Positions 39,930-48,935 of a DNA stretch of 64,000 bases are shown one piece after another (within the stretch, counting starts at the first letter, position 1; the number at the start of each line of letters is the position of its first letter). A model generated the notes under the pieces. It was not told the DNA's origin. It was given only the letters and a program-made list of their open reading frames with translations, and made no database searches. The position numbers and the translations under genes were made by a program. Source of the DNA: Lichenicola sp964236105 (GTDB taxonomy: Bacteria; Pseudomonadota; Alphaproteobacteria; Acetobacterales; Acetobacteraceae); assembly GCA_964236105.1 (NCBI GenBank), contig CAXSBC010000004.1, positions 1-64,000 of the forward strand, read 5' to 3'.

Positions 39930-40324
39930 CTGCCCGCCACGGATCTGTCCGATCTCTATCGTGCGTATATCGACTGCCTGAACCCGCAGGACTGGACCCG
40001 GCTCGGTCGTTACGTGAACGACAAGGTCGGGCATAATGGCCGACCGCTCGGGCTGTCCGGCTATCGGGACATGCTCGTGAAGGATTTCGAGGACGTTCCG
40101 GACCTTGGCTTCAAGATCCAGCCGCTTGTCTGCGACCCCCGTACGTTGCCGCCCGCCCGGCCTTCGAGCGCTCGCCGAAGGGCGAGTTCCTCGGCGTCAG
40201 CATCAACGGCCGCACCGTCTCGTTTTCGGAAAACGTCGCCTACAAGTTCAAAGGTTCGAGGATCGCATCGGTCTGGTCTGTTATCGACAAGCCAGCCATC
40301 GAGGCGCAGATCCTGCGGGAATGA
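39930..40324 (+). pseudogene. SnoaL-like polyketide-cyclase-fold protein with a frameshift
   Basis: The reading from 39930 gives DLSDLYRAYIDCLNPQDW, then HNGRPLGLSGYRDML and PDLGFKIQPLVCDP, a SnoaL-like/ester-cyclase-type NTF2 fold of unknown substrate. At the five-C run 40136-40140 the frame must shift by one base. After it, the second half (SPKGEFLGVSINGRTVSFSE, then KGSRIASVWSVIDKPAIEAQ) continues in another frame to the stop at 40324. Adding one C restores a gene of normal length (about 132 residues). No ATG or GTG lies at the expected start; a CTG at 39930 follows a good AGGGAG ribosome site. Either a pseudogene or a homopolymer sequencing error. Confidence 0.65.
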
Positions 40325-40376
40325 ACGATCTCCTTTTCTGACCATGCGACATCAGGAGCGGACGCAGGACCATCCA

Positions 40377-40402
40377 GCCGATCCATCGGCCGCCTGATCG
40401 GC
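40377..40402. terminator. Possible stem-loop at the end of the leftward sugar operon
   Basis: GCCGATC (40377-40383) can pair with GATCGGC (40396-40402) around a 12-base loop. It lies just after the stop of the last SDR of the leftward operon and after the convergent SnoaL remnant. No T-run follows, so function as a terminator is uncertain. Confidence 0.3.
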
Positions 40403-40407
40403 GCCGG

Positions 40408-41181
40408 CTACCAGAGCGTATAGCCGGCATCCGCATAGACGATGCTGCCGGTCAGCAGGCTGGCGGCGTCCGACGCCAGGAAATGCACGACCGAGGCGAT
40501 CTCCTCCGGCTGACCGACGCGCTGCATCGGCGTGTTCGCCAGCCACTGGTCGTACAAGGCCGGCTTGGCCATGCCAAAGCGCGTGAGCGGCGTCTCGATA
40601 TAGGTCGGCGCCACCGCATTGACCCGTATGCCGCGCGCCGCCCACTCGGCAGCCAGGGATCTGGTGAGCTGGTGGACGCCGGCCTTGGAGGCGTTGTAGG
40701 CCGCCTGCTCCTGCGGCCGGACGACGATGGATGCCGCCATCGAGCCGATATTGACGATGGCGCCGCGTCCCTGCTCCAGCATGACCCGGCCGACCTCCCG
40801 GCAGCAGCGGAACACGCCGTTCAGGTTGACGTCGATCTGGCGCATCCAGCGCTCGTCGTCGAGATCCTCCGCCTTGATCTCGGAGATGACGATGCCGGCG
40901 TTGCAGACCAGGATGTCGATCGCGCCGTGCCGGGCGTGGATGTCGCGCACCGCGTCCGCGACGCTGGCCGCGCGGGTGACGTCGAGCACCACGCTGCCGG
41001 CCGTGCCGCCGGCCTCTGCGATCGCCCGTGCGCCGGCCTCGGCCAACGAGGCCTCCAGGTCCGCCACGACGACATGCGCGCCCGCCTCGGCCAGTGCGAG
41101 GCCGCAGGCGAGACCGATGCCGCCGCCCCCGCCGGTGACGACCGCGACACGGCCGTCCAGGCGCAGCTTCTCCAGATACAT
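40408..41181 (-). CDS. SDR oxidoreductase, polyol/sugar type
   Basis: A 257-residue classical SDR. It has TGGGGGIGLACG for NAD(P) binding (residues about 16-27), CNAG, Ser in NIGSMAAS and the YNASK catalytic pair. The C-terminal segment, TYIETPLTRFG with MQRVGQPEEIA, is shared by SDRs acting on pentitols, galactitol and similar polyols. It is about three quarters identical, by eye over the last 140 residues, to the SDR at 62981, so the two are paralogues at opposite ends of the sugar island. It is the last gene of the leftward operon, 22 bases after another SDR. Confidence 0.88.
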   Translation of the reverse strand: MYLEKLRLDGRVAVVTGGGGGIGLACGLALAEAGAHVVVADLEASLAEAGARAIAEAGGTAGSVVLDVTRAASVADAVRDIHARHGAIDILVCNAGIVISEIKAEDLDDERWMRQIDVNLNGVFRCCREVGRVMLEQGRGAIVNIGSMAASIVVRPQEQAAYNASKAGVHQLTRSLAAEWAARGIRVNAVAPTYIETPLTRFGMAKPALYDQWLANTPMQRVGQPEEIASVVHFLASDAASLLTGSIVYADAGYTLW

Positions 41182-41203
41182 CGCAAGGCTCCTGTCGAGG
41201 GCT

Positions 41204-41965
41204 TCAGCTCAGGACGATGCCGCCGCACACGTTGAGCGACTGCCCGGTGACGAAGGCGGACGCGTCCGAGGCGAGGAAGCACGCCGGTCCGACGACGTCC
41301 TCCGGCTGTCCCAGGCGACGGAGCGCGGTGCCGCCGACCCACTTGTCGACGTTCACCTGATCCGACAGGTTGGTCCGGCCCATCTCGGTGACGATGATGC
41401 CCGGGCAGACGCAGTTGGCGGTGATGCCGAACGGCCCGACCTCCTGCGCCAGCACGCGCGTGAAGCCCATGATCGCCGCCTTGCTCGCCGAGTAGTGCGC
41501 CTGATCCGGCGCGCCATGCTTGCCGCCGATCGAGGCGATGTTGACGATGCGGCCGTAGCCCCGCTCTCGCATGTGCGGCAGCAGCGCCTGCACCACCAGG
41601 AAGGTGCCCTTGGCGTTGATGTCCATCACCGCGTCCCACTGCGCCTCGAGCAGCGTCTCCACCGGGCTCGCGATCAGGATGCCGGCGTTGTTGACCACGA
41701 CGTCGATCGGGCCCGCCTGCGCCAGGGCGGCCTCCACCATGGCATGCACCTGCGCGCGATCGCTGACGTCGGCGAACAGCGCGGTGCCGCGGCGTCCGAG
41801 CGCGTCGATCTCCCCGGCCACCGCCTCCAGCTCGACACGTTGCCGTTCGATGTCGTTGACCACCACGTCGAAGCCGTCGCGTGCCAACCCGAGTGCGATC
41901 GCCCGGCCGATGCCGCGGCTGGCGCCGGTGACGAGGGCAGTGCGGCCATATGCCGGAGCTGTCAT
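41204..41965 (-). CDS. SDR oxidoreductase, 3-ketoacyl-reductase-like
   Basis: A 253-residue classical SDR with TGASRGIGRAIA (about residues 12-23), VNNAGI, Ser in NIASIGGKHG and YSASKAA. The NVCGGIVLS end suggests a sugar- or acyloin-active member rather than FabG. The ATG at 41965 is chosen because AGGAGG lies six bases upstream; the ATG three bases earlier would be too close. It starts 13 bases after the ABC permease stop, clearly in the same operon. Acetoin/diacetyl reductase-like activity is possible given the Aco-like genes upstream, but unproven. Confidence 0.85.
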   Translation of the reverse strand: MTAPAYGRTALVTGASRGIGRAIALGLARDGFDVVVNDIERQRVELEAVAGEIDALGRRGTALFADVSDRAQVHAMVEAALAQAGPIDVVVNNAGILIASPVETLLEAQWDAVMDINAKGTFLVVQALLPHMRERGYGRIVNIASIGGKHGAPDQAHYSASKAAIMGFTRVLAQEVGPFGITANCVCPGIIVTEMGRTNLSDQVNVDKWVGGTALRRLGQPEDVVGPACFLASDASAFVTGQSLNVCGGIVLS

Positions 41966-41978
41966 CATAATCCTCCTG

Positions 41979-42962
41979 TCAGAAGAAGCGGATCTCGCCG
42001 CGCAGCACGGCAAGGCTGACGGCCGCGATCATCACGACGCCGCGAACCTCGTTCTGCAGATAGAACGGCGCGCCCAGCAGGTTCAGGCCGTTATCCAGCA
42101 TGCCGATGATGACGACCCCGACCAGGGTGCCCTGCACGGTGGCGCGGCCCGGCTTGAAGGCGGTCATGCCCAGAAACACCGCGGTCAGGCTGTCCATCAG
42201 GTACGGCTCGCCGGCGCCGGGCTGCCCGGTGCCGAGCCGTGCCGTCAGCATGATGCCGCCCATCGCGGCACCCAGCGCCGACAGGGTCAGCGCCAGCAGC
42301 CGGCAGCGGTTGACGTTGATGCCGGAAAGCCGCGCCGCCTGCAGGTTCGATCCGGTGGCGACCAGCGCCCGGCCCAGCCGCGTCTGGTTGATCAGGATGT
42401 AGAACGCGCCGACCACGACGATGGCGATGATGATGGGAACCGGCACCACGCCGAGCACGCGCCCGGTGGCGATCACGTAGAACGCCTTGGGAAACTGCGT
42501 GTAGATCGAGTCGCCACCGTCATAGGCGTAGTTCAGGCCGAGCGCGATCGGCCCCATCGCCAGCGTGGCGATCAGCGACGGGATGCGCAGCCGGGTCACC
42601 AGCAGCCCGCTGATCGAGCCGAGCACCACGCCGGCTGCGACCGCGAGCACGATGGCCACCGGGATCGGCAGGCCGGACCACGCCATCAGCCCGGCCACCA
42701 GCACGCCCGACAGGCCGGCGATCTGTCCGACCGAGAGGTCGAACTCGCCGCTCGCCACCGCGACGGTGACCCCGGACGAGATCACCATCAGCACCGAGAT
42801 CTGCACCAGGATGTTGCTGATGTTGGCGGCCGAGACGAAGCGGTCGCTGGCCAGCGCGAACACCACGAAGATCAGCAGGGCGGCGGCCACGGTACCGTAG
42901 CGCGCGGCGAGCGCGCCGCGATCGAGCCGGCGCGGCTTCGTGGCGGACGTGGTGGCGGACAT
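41979..42962 (-). CDS. ABC sugar transporter permease (RbsC type), system 1
   Basis: A 327-residue permease with about 8-10 membrane helices of the BPD_transp_2 family that carries ribose, xylose, galactose or AI-2 type sugars. Signatures are SGEFDLSVGQIAGLSGVLVA (about residues 72-91), RLRIPSLIATL and ARLSGINVNR. Its start shares a base with the stop of the ATPase gene (TGATG). Together with the ATP-binding and periplasmic proteins upstream it forms a complete importer. The exact sugar cannot be derived from sequence. Confidence 0.9.
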   Translation of the reverse strand: MSATTSATKPRRLDRGALAARYGTVAAALLIFVVFALASDRFVSAANISNILVQISVLMVISSGVTVAVASGEFDLSVGQIAGLSGVLVAGLMAWSGLPIPVAIVLAVAAGVVLGSISGLLVTRLRIPSLIATLAMGPIALGLNYAYDGGDSIYTQFPKAFYVIATGRVLGVVPVPIIIAIVVVGAFYILINQTRLGRALVATGSNLQAARLSGINVNRCRLLALTLSALGAAMGGIMLTARLGTGQPGAGEPYLMDSLTAVFLGMTAFKPGRATVQGTLVGVVIIGMLDNGLNLLGAPFYLQNEVRGVVMIAAVSLAVLRGEIRFF

Positions 42963-44512
42963 CAGTTCACCTCGAGCAGGAGCCGGTCTTCGGACAGGTC
43001 GGCACGCGCGATGCAGGTGGCGACGCGGCCGTGGGTGATGCAGTAGACGCGGTCGCACAGCGCGATCAGCTCGGAGAACTCCGCCGATGCGATCAGCACG
43101 GCCGCCCCCTGCCGTGCCAGATCGCGGATCAGGGCGTAGAGCTCGGCCTTGCTGCCGACATCGACGCCCTCGGTCGGATTGTCCAGCAGCAGCACCGGCG
43201 GCGTCCCGGCAGCGCCGATACGCGCCAGCCAGCGGCCGAACACCACCTTCTGCTGGTTGCCGCCGGAGAGCTGTAGAACCTCCTGGTGCGGCCCGCTGCA
43301 CTTCACCCGCAGCCGGGCGACGATATCGCGGACGGTCGCCAGCGCCGAGCCCGTGCGCACGAAGCCGTGCCGGCTGATCTGCGCCAGCGATCCGGCCAGC
43401 ACGTTCTCCTGCACCGACAGGCCGCGAAAGATCGCCTTGCGCAGCCGGTCGTCGGCGACGAGGTAGATGCCGCGATCGATCGCCTCGCCGACGCCGCGCG
43501 GCAGCCGCGACAGGCCGGCGAGGCGCATGGAGCCGACGGTGGCCGCAGGCCTGGCACCGGCCAGGCATTCCAGGAGCTCGGTCTGTCCGGCGCCGAGCAC
43601 GCCGGCAACGCCCACCACCTCGCCGCGACGCACCGCGAGCTCGGGCACCTCGAGGCGGCCGACGCGCAGCTCCCGGATCGACACCAGGGCATCCTCCAGT
43701 CCTGCGGCGGCGACCGCATGGCTGGTCCAGTCGGTCTCCTCGATGACGCGTCCAACCATGAGCCGGACCACCGCCGGTAGCGTGATCTCGGCCAGGCTGC
43801 CGTCATGCACCTTGCGGCCGTCCTTGAGCACCACGACGCGTTCGCACTGGGCGAACACCTCGTTCATGTGATGCGAGATGAACAGGATCCCGAGGCCGCC
43901 CTGCTTGAGGTCGGCAAGAAACGCAAAGAGACGCTGCGTCTCGGCCAGCGTCAGCGAGGCGGTCGGCTCGTCGAGGATCAGGATGCGCGGCCCGGTCGCC
44001 AACGCCTTGAGGATGTCGAGGATCTTGAGCTCGCCCAGGCTCAGCGTGTCGCATTCGGCCGAGAGGTCGATGCGCACGCCGAACCGATCGGCCAGCGCCT
44101 GTGCCGCCGTGGCGAGGGCGCGGGTGTCGATCAGGCCGCCGCGCAGAGGCTCGCGTCCGAGCATGATGTTCTCGGCACCGGTCAGCGGCCGGATGATCGC
44201 CACCTGCTGGTGCGCCACCGCGATCCCGGCTGCAAGCGCATCGGCGACGCGGCGGAACTGCACCGCCCTGCCATCGACTAGCAGGCTGCCCGTGTCGGGC
44301 ATCATCGCGCCGCAGACGATCTTGACCAGGGTCGACTTGCCGGCACCGTTGGCACCGACCAGGGCCAGCATCTCGCCTGCCCGCAGCTCCATGTCGACGT
44401 CGGCGAGTGCCGGGATGCCGGCATAGCTCTTGCCGATGCCCCGCGCCTGCAGCAGCGTCCGGCCGGGAATCACGGCCGGCGTCGCGGACAGCGCGGCCGT
44501 GCGCCCCGGCAT
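42962..44512 (-). CDS. ABC sugar transporter ATP-binding protein (RbsA type), system 1
   Basis: A 516-residue double ATPase. The first half has Walker A GANGAGKST (about residue 54), signature LSLGELK and Walker B ILILDEPTASL. The second half has the degenerate Walker A GVLGAGQTELLE, signature LSGGNQQKV and Walker B LLLDNPTEGVD. This arrangement is normal for the CUT2 family of monosaccharide importers. It starts 5 bases after the substrate-binding protein stop and overlaps the permease start by one base. A longer frame upstream is a shadow of the binding-protein gene. Confidence 0.92.
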   Translation of the reverse strand: MPGRTAALSATPAVIPGRTLLQARGIGKSYAGIPALADVDMELRAGEMLALVGANGAGKSTLVKIVCGAMMPDTGSLLVDGRAVQFRRVADALAAGIAVAHQQVAIIRPLTGAENIMLGREPLRGGLIDTRALATAAQALADRFGVRIDLSAECDTLSLGELKILDILKALATGPRILILDEPTASLTLAETQRLFAFLADLKQGGLGILFISHHMNEVFAQCERVVVLKDGRKVHDGSLAEITLPAVVRLMVGRVIEETDWTSHAVAAAGLEDALVSIRELRVGRLEVPELAVRRGEVVGVAGVLGAGQTELLECLAGARPAATVGSMRLAGLSRLPRGVGEAIDRGIYLVADDRLRKAIFRGLSVQENVLAGSLAQISRHGFVRTGSALATVRDIVARLRVKCSGPHQEVLQLSGGNQQKVVFGRWLARIGAAGTPPVLLLDNPTEGVDVGSKAELYALIRDLARQGAAVLIASAEFSELIALCDRVYCITHGRVATCIARADLSEDRLLLEVN

Positions 44513-44517
44513 CCGGT

Positions 44518-45624
44518 TCAGGCCTTCATGCCGGCCAGCGCCCGGTCCCGGTAGATGTAGTAGAGGTCGGTCGCCTCGTAGGTGGCCTTGCCCTGCGCCG
44601 GGATGTTGATCCCGTTGACCAGCAGGGGTGCCGGGAACTCGACGGTCGGCACCGGCACCACCTCCTTGGGCGACCGGCCCTTGCCGACGATCTCGTTGAT
44701 CAGCCAGCCGGTATAGGCGCCCCAGACCTCGAAGGCCTGTGCGGTGGTGGCCTTGAGCGGGTAGGTCGGATCGCGCATGCGCTCGATCGCGGTCGACTGG
44801 CCGTCGGCCGAGACCACGAACACCCTGTCCTGCATGTTGCGCGACTTGATGACCTCGGCCGCCGCCATGCCGGGCTCGTCCCACGGACACCAGATCGCGT
44901 CGAGATCGTTGCCGTAGCGGGCGAGCCAGTCGTTCACCACGTTCTGCGTGGTCTCGTAGAAGGCGGAATACTGGATCACCCGATCCGCCTCGAGCGTGAT
45001 CCACTCGTTCTCGGTCAGGACCGCGCGCATGACCTTGCCGCGCTTGCGCGTGCCGTGGTGGAAGTTGGCGACGATGGCGCAGATGTTGGCCTTCTGCTTG
45101 CCCTCGCCGAGCAGCCTGTCGACCATGTACTGGGTGTACTGGCCGCCCATCACCCAGTTGTTGCTGGTGATGTCGGCGATCGCCGGAGACTGCCAGCCGC
45201 TATCGAGGCTGAAGAACGGGATCTTCGAGGTGGTGAGGTCGTCGAGCGCGCTGTGCGCCGCGGTCAGCGTGCCGTACATCACCAGGATGGCGTCGGACTT
45301 GGCGGTGATGGCGTTCTCGACCTGGCTGACGAGCGTACCGGGATCGCCCTTGGCGTCGGTCATGTTGACCTCCCAGCTCTTGTCGAGCCCGGTCGCCTTC
45401 AGCCACTGCTGGAACCCGGCCCAGCTCCGCTGATCGGACTGCGCCGACATCTGCTGCGCCACCACGGCGAGCTTCACCGGCCTGGTCTTCGTCTGCGCCT
45501 GCGCCGGCGTGCTGCCGAACGCGAACTGCGCCAGCTGGGCGCCGCCGGCCGCAACCGCGCCCGCGCCGAGGCCGCGCAGCAGGCTGCGGCGTGTCGGCTG
45601 TATGATCCGTGAGTCGTTGCTCAT
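44518..45624 (-). CDS. ABC sugar-binding periplasmic protein, system 1
   Basis: A 368-residue periplasmic binding protein of the Peripla_BP_4 (ribose/galactose) type. It has a twin-arginine signal, TRRSLLRGLGAGAVAAGG (residues 11-28), with likely cleavage after the AQA region near residue 44. The mature part opens with KLAVVAQQMSAQSDQRSW. The ATG at 45624 has a GGAGGA ribosome site. It is 34 bases after the E2-hydrolase gene, so the importer is co-transcribed with the Aco-like enzyme. Tat export of a sugar-binding protein suggests cytoplasmic folding first, but no cofactor is evident. Confidence 0.9.
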   Translation of the reverse strand: MSNDSRIIQPTRRSLLRGLGAGAVAAGGAQLAQFAFGSTPAQAQTKTRPVKLAVVAQQMSAQSDQRSWAGFQQWLKATGLDKSWEVNMTDAKGDPGTLVSQVENAITAKSDAILVMYGTLTAAHSALDDLTTSKIPFFSLDSGWQSPAIADITSNNWVMGGQYTQYMVDRLLGEGKQKANICAIVANFHHGTRKRGKVMRAVLTENEWITLEADRVIQYSAFYETTQNVVNDWLARYGNDLDAIWCPWDEPGMAAAEVIKSRNMQDRVFVVSADGQSTAIERMRDPTYPLKATTAQAFEVWGAYTGWLINEIVGKGRSPKEVVPVPTVEFPAPLLVNGINIPAQGKATYEATDLYYIYRDRALAGMKA

Positions 45625-45658
45625 TGATTGGTCCTCCCTGATGTTGCGACGTCGATCG

Positions 45659-46924
45659 TTATTCGAGCAGCCTCGCCACCTCCGTCGGCTGGTCCCAATG
45701 CGGCACGTGGCCGGCATCCTGGATCAGATGGATGGCGCAGCGGCTTCCCGCCTGGGCCGCCTGGGTCCAGGGAATGATGCGGTCCTGCACGCCCCAGACG
45801 AGGCGCACCGGCATGGCGAGCGCGCGCAGGTCGGCGGTGATGTCGATCTGCTGGCCGGTCTCGTCGACCAGCGAGTCGGCCAGCCCGATCAGCCGGCCGC
45901 GCGCCAGCTCGGCCGCCAGCGCGTCGAGCTGCGCCGGCGTCAGCACCGCCGGTCGAACCACCAAGCGACGCAGCAGATGCTGCAGGGCGCCGCCGGATCG
46001 CACCCGCACGATGCTGCGGACGAAGTCGACGTCGATCGCGCGGTCCAGCCCGACCGGCGCCAGCAGCGTCAGCCGCGCGACGCGGCCCGGCGCCTGCCGT
46101 GCGGCGCGTGCCGCGATCGCGCCGCCGAGCGAATGGCCGACCAGCTCGACCGACTCGTTGCCCAGCGTCTGCAGGAAATCCGCCACGACCGCGGCCGCGC
46201 CGTCGATGTCCGAGGCCTCGATGCTGGTGCTGCCGTGGCCGGGAAGGTCGATGGCGGTGACCTGCCGGCCGCCACGCGTCAGCGCCGCGGCGAGGGCCGC
46301 CCAGTTCTGCACGTCCGCGGCAAGCCCATGCAGCAGCACGATGCGCGCGCCGACGGGATCTGCGGCGCTCCAGTCGCGCCGGTCGAGACGACCGTCAGGA
46401 CGCTCGAGCTTCGACAGGGTCGCGGGCGGGACGTCGGCGCTGGCGGGGTGTCGCGACGACGCCCGCACATCGGCGGCCTCGATGCGACCGCGGCGACCGG
46501 TGCCGGCCAGTTCGTGCAGGACGATGCCGTGCTCTCTTGCAAGCCGTCTGGCGACCGGCGTCGCCCGGATCGCGCCGGCCGCATCCGCCCGACGCGGGGC
46601 CTCCGCCCTTGCCGCTCCGGCCGGCTCCGGCGCGGTCGGCTCCGGTGCCGCGACGGGCGCCGCCATGACCGGGGCGGCGGCCTTGCTGCCATCCTCGTAG
46701 CGGCACAGCACCGCCCCGACATCGGCATCCTCGCCCGCCGCGACGACGATCTCGGTCAGCACGCCGTCGGCCAGCGCCGGCATCTCGACGACGGTCTTGT
46801 CGCTCTCGATCTCGACCAGCGTCTCGCCGCGGCGGAACGCCTCCCCGGGCTGCTTCAGCCAGGCGGAGACCCGGCCGGTCTCCATGGTCTCGCCGAGACG
46901 CGGCAAAGTGAGCTCGGCGATCAC
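45659..46924 (-). CDS. acoC: Acetoin dehydrogenase E2-like: lipoyl domain fused to alpha/beta hydrolase
   Basis: A 421-residue protein with a GTG start that overlaps the E1beta stop (GTGA). Residues 1-80 form a lipoyl domain with the lipoylated Lys43 in EIESDKTVVEM. An E3/E1-binding domain follows (about 125-165, ATPVARRLAREHG). The C-terminal part is not the usual E2 catalytic domain but an alpha/beta hydrolase with the nucleophile in GHSLGG (about residue 265), Asp in WGVQDR and His in DAGHVPHW. This combination is the hallmark of AcoC of the acetoin-cleaving complex, where it transfers the acyl group to CoA. Here it is embedded in a sugar operon. Confidence 0.88.
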   Translation of the reverse strand: MIAELTLPRLGETMETGRVSAWLKQPGEAFRRGETLVEIESDKTVVEMPALADGVLTEIVVAAGEDADVGAVLCRYEDGSKAAAPVMAAPVAAPEPTAPEPAGAARAEAPRRADAAGAIRATPVARRLAREHGIVLHELAGTGRRGRIEAADVRASSRHPASADVPPATLSKLERPDGRLDRRDWSAADPVGARIVLLHGLAADVQNWAALAAALTRGGRQVTAIDLPGHGSTSIEASDIDGAAAVVADFLQTLGNESVELVGHSLGGAIAARAARQAPGRVARLTLLAPVGLDRAIDVDFVRSIVRVRSGGALQHLLRRLVVRPAVLTPAQLDALAAELARGRLIGLADSLVDETGQQIDITADLRALAMPVRLVWGVQDRIIPWTQAAQAGSRCAIHLIQDAGHVPHWDQPTEVARLLE

Positions 46925-47904
46925 CGGCGCAGCATCCGCCGCACGGTGGCTGCGATCAGCTCGGGCGTGGGGATGCTGGCCCCTTCCAGGGACGGCGAGA
47001 CCGGGATCGGGATATCCTCGCCGGCGATGCGGATCACCGGATCCTCGAGATGGTCGAAGCATTCCTCCGAGATGCGCGCCGCCAGCTCGGCCGCCACGCC
47101 GGCGGTGAGCGGCCCCTCGCTCACCACCAGCGCGCGCCCGGTGCGCTCCACCGAGGCTGCCACCGTCTCCATGTCGAGCGGGTTGAGCGTCCTGAGGTCG
47201 ATCACCTCGACCGACATGTCGGACTGCGCCAGCGCCTCGGCCGCAGCCAGGGCCACATGCACCATGCGCGAATAGGTCACGAGCGTCACATGCGTGCCCG
47301 GCCGGCGCACGACCGCCTTGCCCCAGGGTGCTGGCGGCGTATCCAGGTCGGCCGCCTCCTTGCGCGTGTAGAGCGCCTTGTGCTCGATGAACACCACCGG
47401 ATCGGGCAGCGTCAGGCTGTGGCGCAGCAGATGGTAGGCGTCCTCGGCCGTCGCCGGCATGGCGAGCCGCAGCCCGGGCGTGTGCATGATCCAGCCCTCG
47501 AGGCTCTGGGAATGCTGCGCGCCCGCGGACCGGCCGGTGCCGCCCTGGGTCCGCAGCACCATGGGCACGCCGATCTGGCCACCGAACATGTAGCGGATCT
47601 TGGCCGCCTGGTTGGCGAGCTGGTCCATCACCAGCCCGAGGAAGTCGACATACATCAGCTCGGCGACCGGCCGCAGTCCGGTCATGGCGGCGCCGACCGC
47701 GACCCCGACGATGGCCGGCTCGCTGATCGGCGTGTCGATCAGGCGGGCGGCGCCGAACTCGGCGATCAGGTCCTTGGTGACCCCGTAGGCGCCGCCATAG
47801 GCGCCCACCTCCTCGCCGATGACGATGACGGTCTCGTCGGCGCGCATCGCATCCTGCAGCGCCGTCCTGAGCGCGTCGCGGTAGGTGATCTCGGTGGTGG
47901 CCAT
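46921..47904 (-). CDS. acoB: Thiamine-dependent dehydrogenase E1 beta subunit (AcoB-like)
   Basis: A 327-residue E1beta of the pyruvate/acetoin dehydrogenase family. The thiamine-activating Glu is in DTPISEPAIVG (about residue 61), and the HSQSLEGWIMHTPGL segment lies near residue 130. A transketolase C-terminal domain follows with VEVIDLRTLNPLD. The gene begins 14 bases after E1alpha and overlaps E2 by 4 bases. With E1alpha it should decarboxylate a 2-oxo acid or cleave an acyloin and pass the acyl unit to the lipoyl domain. The AcoC-type E2 favours acyloin cleavage. Confidence 0.88.
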   Translation of the reverse strand: MATTEITYRDALRTALQDAMRADETVIVIGEEVGAYGGAYGVTKDLIAEFGAARLIDTPISEPAIVGVAVGAAMTGLRPVAELMYVDFLGLVMDQLANQAAKIRYMFGGQIGVPMVLRTQGGTGRSAGAQHSQSLEGWIMHTPGLRLAMPATAEDAYHLLRHSLTLPDPVVFIEHKALYTRKEAADLDTPPAPWGKAVVRRPGTHVTLVTYSRMVHVALAAAEALAQSDMSVEVIDLRTLNPLDMETVAASVERTGRALVVSEGPLTAGVAAELAARISEECFDHLEDPVIRIAGEDIPIPVSPSLEGASIPTPELIAATVRRMLRR

Positions 47905-47918
47905 CAGCTCGGATCCGA

Positions 47919-48935
47919 TCAGGCCGCGAGAATGCGGTCGAGGCGGCGGGCGAGCGGCTCGGGCTCCGCCTCGCCCGGACCGAACACGTCGCGGAACATG
48001 CTCTGCGCCGCGGGCGCGTCGGCGGCCGCGGTGAAATCGATGGTTGCGTCCATCTCGCGCGCCACCTCGGCATCGAGCGCATCGAGCGTCGCCGCATCGC
48101 TCTGGCCGCTCGACAGCAGCGTGTCGCGGGCGCGCGCCACCGGGTCGCGCTTGCGGCCGATGGCCTCCTCGTCCGCGGTCCGGTAGGGCGACTTGTCCAT
48201 CCGCCCGTGGCCGAAGAAACGGAAGCAGGATACCGCCATGAAGCCCGGCCTGCCGGCCCGGGCTCCGTCGGCAAGCGTCCGGGCAGTCGCCTGCACGGCC
48301 TCGACATCCTCGCCATCGACCATCGCGGCGGCGAGGCCGAACGCCTCGGCGCGGCGGTCGAAGTCGATCGAGCGCGTGGCGCGGTCGATGCGCGTGCCCA
48401 TGCCGTACTGGTTGTTGATGCACACGAACAGCACCGGCAGATCCCACAGCGCCGCCATGTTCATGCTCTCGTAGAGCACGCCCTGCTGCATCGCGCCGTC
48501 GCCGAAGAAGCCCACCGAGATCGCGTCGCGCTTGAGGGTCTTGTAGCTGAGCCCGGCGCCGACGACGTGGGGGATGCCGCCGCCGACGATGGCGTTGGCG
48601 CCGAGATGGCCGAGCGCCATGTCGGCGATGTGCATCGACCCGCCCTTGCCGCGGCAATAGCCGGATTCCTTGCCGCCGATCTCAGCCATCATCCGGCCCG
48701 GGTCCGCGCCACGGGCCAGGAAGATCCCGTGTCCGCGATGATGCGTGGTGAAGCTGTCCTGCGGCTGCATGGCGGCGGCGACGCCGGCGGCGGCCCCCTC
48801 CTCGCCGATCGACAGATGCAGCATCGAGCCCGCAGACAGGCCGCGCGCATAGAGCTCGGCAACCCGCTCCTCGAAGGTCCGGATGCGCCGCATCGTCCGA
48901 TACAGCTCCGGCAGGATGGTGTTCGGCAGCGTCAT
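47919..48935 (-). CDS. acoA: Thiamine-dependent dehydrogenase E1 alpha subunit (AcoA-like)
   Basis: A 338-residue E1alpha with the thiamine-diphosphate motif starting GDGAMQQGVLYE and ending in INN (about residues 138-170), plus HHRGHGIFLA and GKGGSMHI, which are shared by PDH and acetoin dehydrogenase alpha chains. Phospho-loop residues fit bacterial AcoA in length. The start overlaps the FGGY kinase stop by 4 bases (ATGA), so the kinase, E1 and E2 are translated together. No E3 (dihydrolipoamide dehydrogenase) gene accompanies it, so the complex must borrow E3 from elsewhere in the genome. Confidence 0.88.
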   Translation of the reverse strand: MTLPNTILPELYRTMRRIRTFEERVAELYARGLSAGSMLHLSIGEEGAAAGVAAAMQPQDSFTTHHRGHGIFLARGADPGRMMAEIGGKESGYCRGKGGSMHIADMALGHLGANAIVGGGIPHVVGAGLSYKTLKRDAISVGFFGDGAMQQGVLYESMNMAALWDLPVLFVCINNQYGMGTRIDRATRSIDFDRRAEAFGLAAAMVDGEDVEAVQATARTLADGARAGRPGFMAVSCFRFFGHGRMDKSPYRTADEEAIGRKRDPVARARDTLLSSGQSDAATLDALDAEVAREMDATIDFTAAADAPAAQSMFRDVFGPGEAEPEPLARRLDRILAA

